From NCBI GenBank assembly GCA_035048815.1, contig JAUCBN010000003.1, positions 22,924,001 to 22,988,000 of the forward strand: a stretch of DNA of 64,000 bases. Reading direction: 5' to 3'. Source of the stretch: Abelmoschus esculentus (taxonomy: Eukaryota; Streptophyta; Magnoliopsida; Malvales; Malvaceae). Below the pieces are notes generated by a model. The model worked only from the letters and a program-made list of their open reading frames with translations. It made no database searches and had not been told where the DNA came from. Below, piece after piece: positions 41,127 through 49,665 of this stretch. A program made the position numbers and the translations under genes. Each line of letters starts with the position of its first letter. Position 1 is the stretch's first letter.

Positions 41127-41948
41127 CTTAAGTGTTGCTTTAATTCTTGCCTTTACTCTCCCTTAAGTGCTGATAATGAAGGCTTTCATTGCATGTCTTC
41201 TCTGTTAAAAACTGATAAGCTTTATGGAGGATTAAGTAGCTCTTAAGTAGTCTTTAAGTGCCTCTTTAAGTGCTGTATTTAGGAGCTCTTCAATGCATTG
41301 TTTTCTTGCTGAAACTGAAAGCCTTTAAGTGGTGTGTAAATCTCCCTTGAATGTCTTGAAACTAATCAGCCATCATGGTGTCTTCAAGTGTCTTTAATTG
41401 GTAATAAATGACTTGTCATTCTTGTAGAAAATGATCAGCCATTTGATCCCAAATGAATACCCTAGATGAAAATATAAGCAACCATTAGATAACAACTTTA
41501 TTCAATAAAATAAAAGTGAATGCATGAAACATATTTAATGAGCTAGTTTAATTAATGAAACTAGTTACATTGAATGATCTAGTTTAATTAATTAATCCAC
41601 ACACTAAATGAACTCATAAACATAAGAAAACTAACATGCTTTAAGTGAACTATCATGCGTTAATTAAACTAATGAACTTAATTGAACTAACATGCTTAAA
41701 TGAATATCAAGCATTATTTATTCATGCACACATGCTGAAATTAAATTTAAAAACTTAAGAAAGAACTCATGCAAACTCATGCACAAGTAGGAGGCTGTTA
41801 TTGTTCCAACATAGTTGGTGTTGCATTCTCTAATTTCCAGCCTTGAATAAATAGATTTCCCATGGCCTCTTGAAATTTCTTGGTTTTAGCACGAGTCATA
41901 GGTCCAATAGGAAATTCTTCTGATTCATTGTTCGTTGTGATCGTATCA
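41127..41948 (-). repeat. 3' LTR, truncated (start inferred at polypurine tract)
   Basis: The segment 41127-41375 is a direct copy of 47802-48050, with about four mismatches over about 249 bases. I place the LTR start at 41948, where TGATACGATC follows the purine run at 41949-41961. This puts the last approximately 50 codons of integrase inside the LTR, as in CRM elements. A shorter alternative starts at 41375, where the match to the 5' copy ends at TGATGGCTG, but there is no polypurine tract there. The distal part, equivalent to 46822-47800, is missing; the orphan LTR-like fragment is there instead. Positions 41550-41730 hold several short ACTAACATGCTTAA-like repeats. Confidence 0.6.
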
Positions 41949-42513
41949 TTCCCTCCCTCTTGAAAGCGATTTGACCCCAAATCGTTACCTACATGAAATG
42001 GAGATAAATCAGCCACATTGAATGCTGCACTGACATTAAACTCACCTGGGAGGTCTAATTGATAGGCATTATCATTGACACGCTTGATCACTTGAAAAGG
42101 ACCATCCCCTTTAGGCATCAATTTTGATTTGCGTTGGGCTGGAAATCTTTCTTTTCTCATGTGCAGCCAAACCCAATCTCCCGACTCGAATGTAATTCGT
42201 TTACGTCCCTTGTTACCTTGTTGTTCATATTGCCTAGTTCTCTTTTCAATATTGTCCCGCACTTGTTGATGGAGTTTTTTGACAAATTCAGACTTGTTTC
42301 TCCCATCTTTATTCACAATTTGATCAGCGGGCAAAGGTAATAAATCCAATGGAGTTAAGGGATTGAAACCATACACTATTTCAAATGGTGACATTTTAGT
42401 GGCGGAATAAATGGATCGGTTGTAAGCAAACTCCACATGTGGCGAGCTTTCCTCCCAAGTCCTCAAATTCTTTTTGATGATTATCCTCAACAACTTGGGT
42501 AACAAACTAAACT
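41798..42513 (-). pseudogene. Integrase C-terminal part with CRM-type tail (gypsy element)
   Basis: This frame can be followed upward to 42541, but the first residues are an artefact of the upstream deletion. Recognisable integrase begins around RIIIKKNLRTWEE. It continues through HVEFAYNRSIYSATKMSPFE, the second half of the catalytic core fold. A DNA-binding module follows with GDWVWLHMRKERFP and GPFQVIKRVNDNAYQLDLP (GPY/F-like, about residues 147-165), then SAAFNVADLSPFH. After it comes a tail of about 65 residues with FQEGGN and GPMTRAKTKKFQEAMG. This tail takes the place of a classical chromodomain, and in CRM elements the corresponding CR motif is thought to guide insertion into centromeric chromatin. 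The tail is intact and terminates at a normal stop. The function of the element's integrase is nonetheless lost through upstream lesions. Confidence 0.8.
41949..41962 (-). promoter_or_regulatory. Polypurine tract within the integrase reading frame
   Basis: The - strand reads CAAGAGGGAGGGAA and then TGATAC. The 13-base purine run followed by TG is the expected primer site for plus-strand synthesis and the LTR start. The same bases encode the FQEGGN residues (about 193-198 of the integrase C-terminal frame). No other purine run of this kind exists on the - strand between 41376 and 42000. Confidence 0.6.
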
Positions 42514-42873
42514 TCACATCTTGCTCCATAATGTTCTCCAAAAATGGCTTAAAAACTTCACATCTCGATCAGATACGATAGTTCTTGGAACACCATGCAA
42601 TCTCATGATTTCCCTGAAAAATAAATTAGCAACATGTGAAGCATCATTAGTCTTATTACAAGGAATAAAATGAGACATTTTAGAGAATCGATCAACTACT
42701 ACAAAGATGGAATCTTTGTTATTCTTTGTACGTGGCAGCCCAAGTACAAAATCCATGGATATTTCTACCCAAGGTACATTAGGAATAGGTAGTGGAGTAT
42801 ATAGGCCATGGGGCATGACTTTTGACTTGGCCTTTCTACATGTGATACAACGCTCACATAGCCTCTCAACATC
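42514..42873 (-). pseudogene. Integrase zinc-finger end and catalytic-core first half
   Basis: After the TGA at 42874-42876 the same frame continues with CERCITCRKAK, the CC pair of the HHCC zinc-binding domain. It is followed by a linker and GLYTPLPIPNVPW. The core starts with ISMDFVLGLPRT, which holds the first catalytic aspartate, and has VVVDRFSKMSHFIPC, LHGVPRTIVSDRD (second aspartate) and FLSHFWRTLWSK. The frame then shifts and ends at 42514. The stretch that normally carries the catalytic glutamate is not present in any frame before the next module, so about 20 residues appear deleted around 42510-42530. The enzyme must be dead. Confidence 0.82.
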
Positions 42874-43854
42874 TCATTTCATCTTTGGCCAATACAAGTG
42901 CTCTTGAAGCATGTTCAACGTCTTCGCTACTCCAAAATGTCCCATTAGTCCTCCCCCATGTGCTTCCTTGAGGAGCAACTCTCGAATGGATCCTTGTGGG
43001 ATGCAAAGCTTCCCTTCCTTGAATAGGTATCCATCATCTCTATAAAACTTATCATGTGCACCTTTCTCACAAATTTTGTACACTTCACCAAAATCATGGT
43101 CAGACTCGTATAAATCCTTAATAAAAGCAAAACCTAACAATTTAGAGTCTAAGGTGTTAAGAAGGGCATACCTACGTGACAGTGCATCAGCAACAATGTT
43201 TTCCTTACCCTTTTTATACATGATCACATAAGGGAAGGGTTCAAGAAACTCAACCCATTTGGCATGTCTCTTGTTTAGCTTATGCTGACCCTTGATGTGC
43301 TTTAATGCCTCGTGGTCTGTATGGATGATGATGAATTCCTTAGACCATAGGTAATGCTGCCAAGTTTCTAAGGCCCGAATTAGTGCATACACTTCCTTAT
43401 CATAGGTCGGATAATTGAGTGTAGCTCCACTCAATTTCTCACTAAAGTAGGCTATGGGGCGTCCTTCTTGAGATAAAACTGCTCCAATTCCCAAACTTGA
43501 AGCATCACATTCAACCTTAAAAACCTTGTTAAAATCAGGTAAAGTTAATAATGGTGCATTAATTAAACAATCCTTAATCAGGTTAAAGGATTTCTCTTGT
43601 TCTTCACCCCAAAAGAAGTTGAAATTCTTTTTAATGACCCCGGTTAAAGAAGCAGCTAAGGTGCTAAAATTAGGTACAAACCGACGATAGAAGCTTGCTA
43701 AACCATGGAAGCTTCTAACTTGGCTAATGCTTGTTGGTCTAGTCCATTCCTCAATTGCCTTAACCTTCTCTCTATCAACTTTTAATCCATCTGCACTCAC
43801 AACAAAACCTAGGAAAACAACCTTGTTAGTGCAAAATATGCATTTTTGTAGATT
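42874..43854 (-). pseudogene. RT thumb/connection, RNase H and integrase N-terminus
   Basis: From about 43800 this open frame covers the end of reverse transcriptase (FHGLASFYRRFVPNFS). A complete RNase H domain follows: VECDASSLGIGAVLSQEG with D99, EKLSGA, YPTYDKEVYALIRALE with E136, IIIHTDHEALKHI with D162, and NIVADALSRR with D205, numbered from 43800. After it comes the integrase zinc region with H281 and H288 (HGGGLMGHFG) and HLYWPKMK, then TGA at 42874-42876. The catalytic residues of RNase H are all present. It begins in a different frame from the upstream RT palm, because a single-base length change lies near 43855-43865. In a healthy element this is one part of a continuous pol polyprotein. 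Confidence 0.85.
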
Positions 43855-44063
43855 AGCATAAGTATTTCATTTCTCAAGACATCTAATACTGACCTTAGAT
43901 GTTGAACATGTTCACTCAAACTCTTGATATATATAAGAATATCATCAAAATACACTATACAAAACTTACCCAAGAATTGTCTAAGGATGTGATTCATTAA
44001 TCTCATGAAAGTGCTTGGTGCATTAGTTAGATCGAACGGCATAACCAACCACTCATATAATCC
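43809..44063 (-). pseudogene. Reverse transcriptase palm fragment with YFDD
   Basis: This fragment shares the reading frame of the upstream RT piece but is separated from it by a TAA at 44064-44066. It starts with GLYEWLVMPFDLTNAPSTF, and the active-site box IVYFDDILIYIKS carries the two catalytic aspartates. SEHVQHLRSVLDVLRNE follows, after which the frame is lost near 43860 and runs out at 43809. MPFDLTNAP has aspartate where most relatives have glycine in MPFGLTNAP, a probable missense change. Lengths and spacing otherwise fit the Ty3/gypsy RT. Confidence 0.85.
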
Positions 44064-44355
44064 TTATTTAGTCTTGAATGCAGTTTTCCACTCATCCCCT
44101 TCTCGCATTCGAATTTGGTGGTAACCACTTTTAAGATCAATCTTAGAGAATACCTTAGAACCACTAAGCTCATCTAACATATCATCTAAACGTGGAATAG
44201 GATGACGATACTTTACCGTTATTTTGTTAACCGCACGACAGTCCGCACACATGCGCCATGTACCATCTTTCTTAGGCACAAGTAGAACAGGTACTGCACA
44301 AGGACTAAGGCTCTCTCTAATATAACCCTTTTCCATCAAATCTGAAACTTGCCTT
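44064..44355 (-). pseudogene. Reverse transcriptase fingers fragment
   Basis: Contains LMEKGYIRESLSPCAVPVLL, VPKKDGTWRMCADCRAVN, then RHPIPRLDDMLDELSGSK and FSKIDLKSGYHQIRM with the first catalytic aspartate (FSKIDL). It ends with WKTAFKTK at a TAA (44064-44066), right where the conserved motif before the palm would continue. It is entered from another frame, because the preceding linker shifts by one base near 44430. All motifs are typical of plant Ty3/gypsy RT, close to the chromovirus type. Confidence 0.85.
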
Positions 44356-44668
44356 TGTAACTCCTTAGTTTCCTCGGGGTTACATTTATAAGCTGGTCGG
44401 TTAGGAATGATAGCACCAGGAACAAATCAATATTATGCTCTATTCCACGAATCAGAGGTAGTCCACTTGGAATCTCTTCTGGAAATAGGTCTTCATATTC
44501 CTGCAACAATGAAACAATAAAAGATGGCAGATTTGGGTCAAAATTATTAGTGCTTAAATAACTCTCCTTGTACATAAGTACAAGAACCATCTTTTCCGAA
44601 AACAAATTCTTTCTTATCTCTTTTTCTTTAGCAAAAATGCTAACTCTCTTTTTTTCTTCTTTTTCTCT
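44336..44668 (-). pseudogene. Protease-RT linker region of pol, frameshifted
   Basis: In frame with gag-protease after the TAG at 44669-44671. It has a lysine/glutamate-rich stretch, then LLQEYEDLFPEEIPSGLPL and IRGIEHNIDL, the conserved pre-RT segment of chromoviruses. After IDL (about 44430) the expected continuation lies in another frame, so one base has been lost or gained there. The remaining approximately 30 residues to 44336 are out-of-frame translation. No catalytic residues are involved. Confidence 0.75.
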
Positions 44669-46339
44669 CTATTTTTTCCGCTCGGATGTTACCTCACTTT
44701 CCTTGGCTCTTCTCTCAATTTTGATATCACTCTCTTTTGCTTTTTCAAAGCTTTTTCTTAAATGAAGTTGATCTTTGTGAACTTGCTTTGGTGAAAGTGG
44801 GGTTAGAGTGATCTTCCTTGCTTCATGGGTGAAGGTATACCGATTGGTATAACCATCATGTATGACTCTCCTATCGAACTGCCATGGTCTTCCTAACAAG
44901 AGATGACCGGCGTACATTGACACAACATCACATAACACCTCGTCTTTGTATTTACCAATGGAAAAAGGCACAATAACTTGTTTGATCACTTTAAGTTGTC
45001 CTCCATCATTAAGCCACTGCAACTTGTAGGGATGTGGATGCTTGGTCGTTTCTAGGCCAAGTTTATCTACCATTAAAGTATTAGCAACGTTAGTGCAACT
45101 ACCACCATCGATAATGACAAAGCATACCTTTCCATTAATATGGCAGCGAGTATGGAAAATGTTCTCGCGTTGTTGATCCCCATCAATTGCTTGCATGCTT
45201 AGGCTCCTTTTAACAAGGACCTCTCCATCTACGGCATGTTCCAACCCTTCTTCTTCTTCAAATTCTTTATCCTCCTCTTCCTCCTCCTCTTGGTCAGTTT
45301 CAATCTCTCCATCATCACGGATGAACATAGTGTTGCGGTTAGGGCATTGGCTAGCAATGTGACCTCTCCCCAAACACTTGAAGCATTGTACATCACGGGA
45401 TCGATTTGGCATGGCTGGACTCTTTCCCTTGCTGGTTTCAGCGACGGGTTTGATATTCTTTGATGGTCCGGCTCGGTCATTAGGAGAAAAGGATGGATTC
45501 TTTTTTATGTTACTTTGCCCCCATTTAGAAGTAGAACCTCCAAAGACTCGGGGTGCACCTTTCCTTTTGAGTTGCTTCTCCACGTTCATGGCCATATGAA
45601 CCATGTCTTCTATTTCCACGTAATGTTGCAACTCAACAATGGCTACAATGTTAGGATCAAGACCAGATAGAAACCTTGCCATAGTGGCTTCTCGATCCTC
45701 ATCAATGTTGGCTCGGATCATGGCTACTTCCATGTCTTTATAATAATCCTCAACACTACGATTGCCTTGTGTAAGGTTTTGAAGCTTGTTAAACAACTCT
45801 CTATGGTAGTGAGCTGGAATTAATCTTCTACGCATCACAGCTTTCATCTCATTCCAAGTAGAAATAGGATGTTCACCATTGCGTCTCCTGCTAGATGTCA
45901 ATTGATCCCACCATATAAGTGCATAATCCGTAAAGTCAATGGCTGCTAGTTTTACCTTTTTAAGCTCTGAATAGTTATGACACTCAAAGATGTGTTCAAC
46001 CTTCTTTTCCCATGCGAGGTATGCTTTTGGATCCGTTCTTCCTTGAAAAGGAGGAATGGTAATTTTGATGTTGCTGAGATTATCATCCACTCTTGGACGT
46101 GCTCTTTGGCCTTGTTGTGCCATACTATGTTGGGATGATTGATCAAGTTCATGCACATCATCATCCCCTTCAAGATGATACTCCTCATTACCATGATAAG
46201 CTTGTGAAATTTCAAGTTGATCAATTCGTTCTATTAAGGGCTCCAATTGCTGTTAAATCATCTTTGCCATTGTTTGTAGCAATGCTTGATTTTACAAATT
46301 GGGAACTCCTTCACCACTGTGACTAGATCTTTGTGACAT
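44669..46339 (-). pseudogene. gag: gag-protease of the CRM-like gypsy element
   Basis: The likely start is ATG at 46339-46337, but in-frame TAA codons follow at 46294-46292 and 46255-46253. The long uninterrupted stretch therefore begins only at about 46252. Numbering from 46246: gag capsid domain about 66-232, with IPPFQGRTDPKAYLAWEKK, YALIWWDQL, and LTQGNRSVEDYYKDME; a CCHC zinc knuckle at 288-301 (CFKCLGRGHIASQC) for RNA packaging; an acidic run at about 317-334; and an aspartic protease with FVIIDGGSCTNVA at about 377-389 and LLGRPWQFDR at about 450-459. The flap is in DGG form, common in this lineage. The frame ends at TAG 44671-44669 ahead of the pol linker. Gag normally forms the particle, and the protease cuts the polyprotein. 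The copy cannot make full-length protein without readthrough. Confidence 0.87.
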
Positions 46340-46807
46340 GATTAGATAAAAAAAACTTTAAACCTTACCAACACAAATCCTCACCTTTCCACTCCAAAGA
46401 AAATGCACTCACACTCGTGTTTCTCTCGGGATAGGCTTTTCCCCTTAATGCACACTCTTGCCTTTTACCACTCTTGCTCTCTTTTCTAAGTCCTTAGAGA
46501 ACTTACTCAAGGCTTAACAAGCTTTCTTTGTGGAATTCGGCTAAAACAAAATGGTTAGGAAAAGAAAACAAGAAATAGGTAGCAAACAGATGGTCAAAAA
46601 AAATAAAATAGGAATCTGAAGAAAATGTGATAAAAAATACAACCCAACCCTTTTTCACTTTTAAGATATGATCCCTCCCTCTTGAACTTTTTTTTTGAGA
46701 TTTTGGATTTTTTTTCGATTATTATTATTTTTTTTTGCAATTTTTTTTGACTTCTTTTTTCTAACCCGAGATAGAGAAAAAAACAAAATGCTTACTGAAT
46801 CGCCAAT
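46340..46807 (-). other. Untranslated leader between PBS and gag
   Basis: About 470 bases between the primer binding site and the probable gag ATG. On the - strand it has long A runs (seen as T runs at 46688-46750 on +) and no open frame of note. This is the expected place for the packaging signal, though none can be recognised by eye. Confidence 0.6.
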
Positions 46808-46819
46808 GCTCTGATACCA
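46808..46819 (-). promoter_or_regulatory. Primer binding site, initiator-methionine tRNA type
   Basis: The - strand reads TGGTATCAGAGC, complementary to the 3' end of plant initiator tRNA-Met, the usual primer for Ty3/gypsy and Ty1/copia minus-strand synthesis. Two bases (AT) separate it from the CA end of the 5' LTR at 46822, which is standard spacing and fixes the LTR end. Confidence 0.92.
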
Positions 46820-46821
46820 AT

Positions 46822-48050
46822 TGGTATGAATCTGGTTGCAGAATATCCGAATTTATATATGTGATTGCCCGATCGTGATTCTAGTAAGTAATTGATATGA
46901 TTACAAGACGATACGATAATGGAATGATGATAAGTTGATTGTTGTGTTTAGGATGAAGTATGGAAAATATGGATGTATGGTTGATGGAAATGAAAAGATG
47001 AAATATAATTGATGGTGCGGTGTAAACAAAGGAGGAACCAACACTAAAATGTGAAGACCCGTTCCTTAAGAGTTTTTAAACCGTGACTTGGGTGAAAGGC
47101 TAATGGATTGCGACCCTCTAGTTATATGAACTAGGAACCAACAATATAAAAAAAATGAAAAGGGATTAATACCACAAGAACAATCTTGCAAGCCGATAAA
47201 GTTCAAAAAGAACTATAAAAGGGAACACTCTCAAAGTTTAATATATGCCAAAAGTTGTTCCTTTTACAATGAAATGAGCACCTATTTATAGGTGTAAGAT
47301 AACAACAAATTGATTAGACTAGACAAAGATTAAAGACTCATTATTCTGGTGTTAAAGGCCTATTAATTTGTAGGTTATCCTATCTCCAATTAACAGCCAA
47401 AAGGGTTTGATCTAACAAGGATGAATGTGGACATTCGTAAGATGAATGCAGACATACATATCATCCACATGGAGAAACTCTTGGGATAATGAACTTGATT
47501 AAGTTGTCATTCATCCTCCTTTAATGGGCTGTTGATAAAACATTGAATTCAGCAATTGAATGGCCTCTTGAATTTGTTGAACAAGCATCTTGTGACTATT
47601 CTCGTACTGAATTTCCAGCATGCACTGTCTTCACTAATTTAATCATATCTTAAGCTCCTGATATCGGAATGAGGTGATTCAAAGTGAGTTGGAAAGCTAA
47701 GAAATAGAGGAATAAGTTTGAAGCAGATCTCAAGACTCAAATATGCTCTTATCCAATCGAAAAATGGCAAACAAGTTGAATGATATTTCTTGAACTCCCT
47801 CCTTAAGTGTTGCTTTAATTCTTGCCTTTACTCTCCCTTAAGTGCTGATAATGAAGGCTTTCATTGCATGTCTTCTTTGTTAAAAACTGATAAGCTTTAT
47901 GGAGGATTAAGTAGCTCTTAAGTAGTCTTTAAGTGCCTCTTTAAGTGGTGTATTTCGGAGCTCTTCAATGCATTGTTTTCTTGCTGAAACTGAAAGCCTT
48001 TAAGTGGTGTGTAAATCTCCCTTGGATGTCTTGAAACTAATCAGCCATCA
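46822..48050 (-). repeat. 5' LTR, probably truncated at its outer end
   Basis: The inner end is fixed by the PBS (CA at 46823-46822). The outer end is at 48050, where satellite array 2 begins with TGAGTTAAAATATTTAATT. The outermost 249 bases match 41127-41375. The outer end reads TGATGGCTG, so a full LTR of 1229 bp is possible. The polypurine tract at 41949-41962 instead suggests the LTR started about 573 bp further out and that part was lost at the satellite junction. The U3/R boundary should lie about 30 bases after the TATA box, near 47255. Confidence 0.75.
47283..47290 (-). promoter_or_regulatory. TATA box of the 5' LTR
   Basis: The - strand reads CTATAAATAGG, here spanning about 47281-47291. 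This is a strong plant TATA context, placed so that R-U5 of about 430 bases would lie between it and the PBS. It is the only clear candidate in the LTR. Confidence 0.6.
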
Positions 48051-49569
48051 TGAGTTAAAATATTTAATTTTGAGCTTTTCAACAAAATTATACAGATTAA
48101 TCTAAAATTTTCAGCTTTTTACTCGGTTAAAATTTGAACGGATTCTTTATAAAGCCTTTTTATATATGCACGTTTTAATCCCAACAAAACAAAAAACAGA
48201 TGTTATTAAATCAAATTTTACGAGTTCAAATAGTTAATTATGGTCTTTTGAACAAAATTATACAGATTAATCTAAAATTTTTAGCTTTTTACTCGGTTAA
48301 AATTTGAATGGGTTCTCTATAAAGCCTTTTTAGACGTGGACGTTTTAATCCGAACAAAACAAAAACCCAGATGTTATTAAATGAAATTTTATGAGTTCAA
48401 ATAGTTAATTATGGAATTTTGATCAAAATTATACAGATAAATCTAAAATTTTCAGCTTTTTACTCGGTTAAAATTCGAACGTATTCTCTATAAAGCAATT
48501 TTAGACAAGCTAGTTTTAGTCCCAACAAAATGAAAATTAGATGTTATTAAATCAAATTTTATGAGTTCAAATAGTTGAATATGGGCTTTATAATAAAATT
48601 ATACAGATTAATCTAAAACTTTTAGCTTTTTACTCGGTTAAAATTCGAACGGATTCTCTAAAAAGCCTTTTTAGACATGCACATTTTAATCCCAACAAAA
48701 CAAAAACCAGATTTTATTAAATTAAATTTTTTGAGTTCAAATATTTAATTTTGAGCTTTTGAATAAAATTATACAGATTAATCTAAAATTTTCATCTTTT
48801 TACTATATTAAAATTCGAATGGATTCTCTATAAAGCCTTTTTAGATATGCACGTTTTAATGCCAACAATACAAAAACCAGATGTTATTAAATTAAATTTT
48901 ATGAGTTCAAATAGTTAATTATGGGCTTTTGAACAAAATTATATAGATTAATCTAAAATTTTCAGCTTTTTACTCTGTTAAAATTCGAACGGCTTCTCTA
49001 TAAAGCCTTTTTAGACATGCACGTTTTAATCCGAACAAAACAAAAACCAAATATTATTAAATTAAATTTTATGAGTTCAAATAGTTTATTATGGGATTTT
49101 GAACAAAATTATACAGATAAATCTAAAATTTTCTTCTTTTTACTCGGTTAAAATTCGAACGGATTCTCTATAAAGCAATTTTAGACAAGTAAGTTTTAAT
49201 CCCAACAAAACGAAAACAGGATGTTATTAAATCGAATTTTCTGATTTCAAATAGTTGAATATGAGCTTTTGAACAAAATTATACAGATTAATCTAAAATT
49301 TTCAGCTTTTTACTCGGTTAAAATTTAAACAGATTCTCTATAAAGCCGTTTTAGACATCCACGTTTAGTCCGAATAAAACAAAAACTAGATGTTATTAAA
49401 TAAAATTTTATGAGTTCAAATAGTTAATTATGGGATTTTGAATAAAATTATACAAATAAATCTAAAATTTTCAGCTTTTTACTCGGTTAAAATTCGAACG
49501 AATTCTCTATAAAGCAATTTTAGAAATGCACATTTTAATCCCAAAAAAACGAAAACCAGATATTATTAA

Positions 49570-49665
49570 ATCAAATTTTATGAGTTCAAATAAATCAAAT
49601 TTTTAGACATGCACATTTTAATCCAAACAAAACAAAAACCATATTTTAATAAATAAAATTTTACG
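49570..49665. repeat. Truncated monomer in array 2
   Basis: Two GAGTTCAAAT sites lie at about 49581 and 49661, only 80 bases apart instead of 170. The text jumps from AAATAAATCAAATT straight to TTTTAGACATGC, so about 90 bases were deleted across short AT-rich homology. Confidence 0.8.

Larger units (their letters stand above)
41127..48050 (-). mobile_element. Decayed Ty3/gypsy chromovirus, CRM-like, both ends truncated
   Basis: On the - strand the order is LTR (48050-46822), PBS (46819-46808), leader, gag with CCHC knuckle, protease, reverse transcriptase, RNase H, integrase, polypurine tract, LTR (41948-41127). Protease-RT-RNase H-integrase is the Ty3/gypsy order. The integrase carries a tail beyond the GPY/F-like module, and a polypurine tract lies inside the coding frame, as described for the centromeric CRM lineage. 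I see about eight lesions: two TAA near the gag start, a TAG after protease, two frameshifts and a TAA in and around RT, a TGA in integrase, and an integrase deletion. The upper end abuts the 170-bp satellite. No target-site duplication can be recognised because the 3' LTR is cut at 41127. It is not autonomous. Confidence 0.88.

Noticed and set aside
41127..41375. Independent 250-bp repeat unrelated to the LTR
   Set aside because: Its twin sits at the outer edge of the PBS-defined LTR in the same orientation, which is the position expected for U3. This alternative cannot be fully excluded because the 3' copy is truncated.
42134..42907. + strand frames opposite integrase
   Set aside because: Antisense of conserved integrase codons, with no motif of their own.
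45236..45599. + strand frames opposite gag
   Set aside because: Antisense shadows of the gag zinc-knuckle and acidic region; the - strand reading has clear domains.
46808..46819. tRNA gene fragment
   Set aside because: Only the 12 bases complementary to the initiator tRNA 3' end are present; the position next to the LTR end identifies a primer binding site.
48046..48055. Target-site duplication of the - strand element
   Set aside because: The bases after 48050 are satellite, but the other end of the element is missing, so no matching duplication can be tested.
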